Assembly: GCA_016720395.1 (NCBI GenBank)
Contig: JADKKR010000008.1
Location: 1-64,000 of the forward strand
Direction: 5' to 3'
Length of the DNA: 64,000 nt
Origin: Geobacteraceae bacterium
GTDB taxonomy: Bacteria; Desulfobacterota; Desulfuromonadia; Geobacterales; Pseudopelobacteraceae
The position numbers and the translations under genes were made by a program. Shown piece after piece: positions 63,337-64,000 of the stretch (the stretch's first letter is position 1; every line of letters begins with the position of its first letter). A model generated the notes under the pieces. It was not told where the DNA came from and did not search any database. It saw nothing but the letters and a program-made list of their open reading frames with translations.

Positions 63337-64000
63337 TCAGTACACCTCAAGGGAACTGGTTTGCAGCGGCAGGACCTCACCGATCCGGCGGGCGAAGATG
63401 CCGCTGCTTTCAGCTGACGTCATGAAGCGGTCTGCGTCTTCCGGTGCAAAGGAGATCAGCAGGCCTCCGGATGTCTGGGGGTCAAACAGCGGCAGCAGGG
63501 CATCACCGTCACGATGAATTCCCGACAGCAGCGGCAGGTAGTGATCACGGTTGCGGTAGCAGCCGGCCGGCAGCATGCCGTCCGCAACCAGTCCCGTCAG
63601 TCCGTTCATCAGAGGTGTGGCGGCCAGGTCAATGCGCATAGTGATCCCCGCTCCCCGTGCCATCTCAGCGGCATGCCCGATCAGTCCGAAGCCGGTCACA
63701 TCGGTTGCGGCCGTGGCGTGGCATTCAGCCATAAGTTGTGCAGCTGCGCGGTTGAGGGTCGTCATCCAGCGGACAGCTTCGGCGATGATCTGAGCGGAGG
63801 CCATTTCTCCCTTGATGGCGGTGGAAATGATCCCGGTGCCCAACGGTTTGGTCAGAATCAGCACATCGCCCGGGCGGGCGGTTGAATTGCGGATGATTGC
63901 ATCAGGCGAGACCAGTCCGGTCACAGACAGGCCGTACTTCAGTTCGTCGTCTTCTACCGTGTGACCGCCCACCAGGCAGACTCCAGCCTCCTGCAGGATG
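63337..64000 (-). CDS. selD: Selenide, water dikinase SelD (5' end missing)
   Basis: The C-terminal 220 residues are visible; the start lies beyond the right edge. LVGGHTVEDDELKYGLSVTG, RPGDVLILTKPLGTG, TDVTGFGLIGHAAEMA and DPQTSGGLL identify SelD, which makes selenophosphate for selenocysteine or selenouridine. Implies selenium use in this organism, although no selenoprotein TGA is evident in this window. Co-directional with the ASKHA gene. Confidence 0.95.
   Translation of the reverse strand, partial: ILQEAGVCLVGGHTVEDDELKYGLSVTGLVSPDAIIRNSTARPGDVLILTKPLGTGIISTAIKGEMASAQIIAEAVRWMTTLNRAAAQLMAECHATAATDVTGFGLIGHAAEMARGAGITMRIDLAATPLMNGLTGLVADGMLPAGCYRNRDHYLPLLSGIHRDGDALLPLFDPQTSGGLLISFAPEDADRFMTSAESSGIFARRIGEVLPLQTSSLEVY

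Overview
The window looks like chromosomal DNA of a Geobacter-like member of the Desulfobacterota (Geobacterales). This is inferred from the very high density of c-type haem motifs (octahaem, dodecahaem, nonahaem, tetrahaem and two trihaem proteins), a PpcA-like periplasmic trihaem cytochrome, a DUF3373-type outer-membrane protein, System II cytochrome c maturation (ResB/CcsA) and generous Shine-Dalgarno sequences. No rRNA, IS element, prophage or CRISPR array was seen.

Layout: 1-7.9 kb holds housekeeping and signalling genes (tRNA methyltransferase end, CheX-like and CheY-like proteins, a secreted parvulin, a DUF4139 protein, an unknown helical protein, MnmA, and a ThiS-ThiF fusion). From 8.0 to 10.6 kb a metI-metC pair is read leftwards from a SigA/RpoD-like promoter through a SAM-I riboswitch and an attenuator. 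From 10.7 to 16.8 kb there is a GNAT acetyltransferase, two secreted proteins of unknown role, a vWA/double-OmpA envelope protein and tRNA-Thr(CGT). From 16.9 to 18.5 kb an Rrf2 regulator precedes cysK.

The centrepiece (19.0-34.5 kb) is a rightward respiratory block: DUF3373 outer-membrane protein, small secreted protein, haem-plus-triple-rhodanese protein, octahaem cytochrome, Tat-exported molybdopterin enzyme, NrfD-type quinone-interacting membrane protein, four-cluster Fe-S protein, trihaem cytochrome, Lys-rich secreted protein, 12-haem lipoprotein, 9-haem cytochrome, Rieske protein, split cytochrome b and tetrahaem cytochrome. It resembles a complete envelope-spanning electron path, perhaps for a sulfur, selenium or arsenic compound; the substrate cannot be read from sequence alone.

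From 34.6 to 40.4 kb there is a TolC/MFP/RND efflux operon. From 40.3 to 42.7 kb lies a small redox/sulfur cluster (C_GCAxxG_C_C protein, DUF2892, MBL-fold enzyme, periplasmic rhodanese, ArsR regulator). From 42.8 to 51.8 kb lies the assimilatory sulfate operon (sbp-cysT-cysW-cysA-cysH-cysD-cysN-larE). A 19-bp palindrome over the sbp promoter matches one over the rrf2 promoter at 17 of 19 positions, suggesting that the Rrf2 protein controls both. Three copies of a structured intergenic repeat occur in this part. Nearly every gene from 36.9 to 49.4 kb carries one or more 1-bp indels, mostly in short homopolymers, with conserved protein sequence on both sides; this looks like uncorrected consensus error rather than gene decay. 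Two isolated indels of the same type break the Fe-S protein gene (28.33 kb) and ccsA (55.98 kb).

From 52.1 kb to the end almost everything is leftward: tRNA-Gly(GCC), three glycosyltransferases, ccsA-resB, a PpcA-like cytochrome, purE-purD-purH, an ASKHA-domain protein and the 3' part of selD, which is cut by the window edge.
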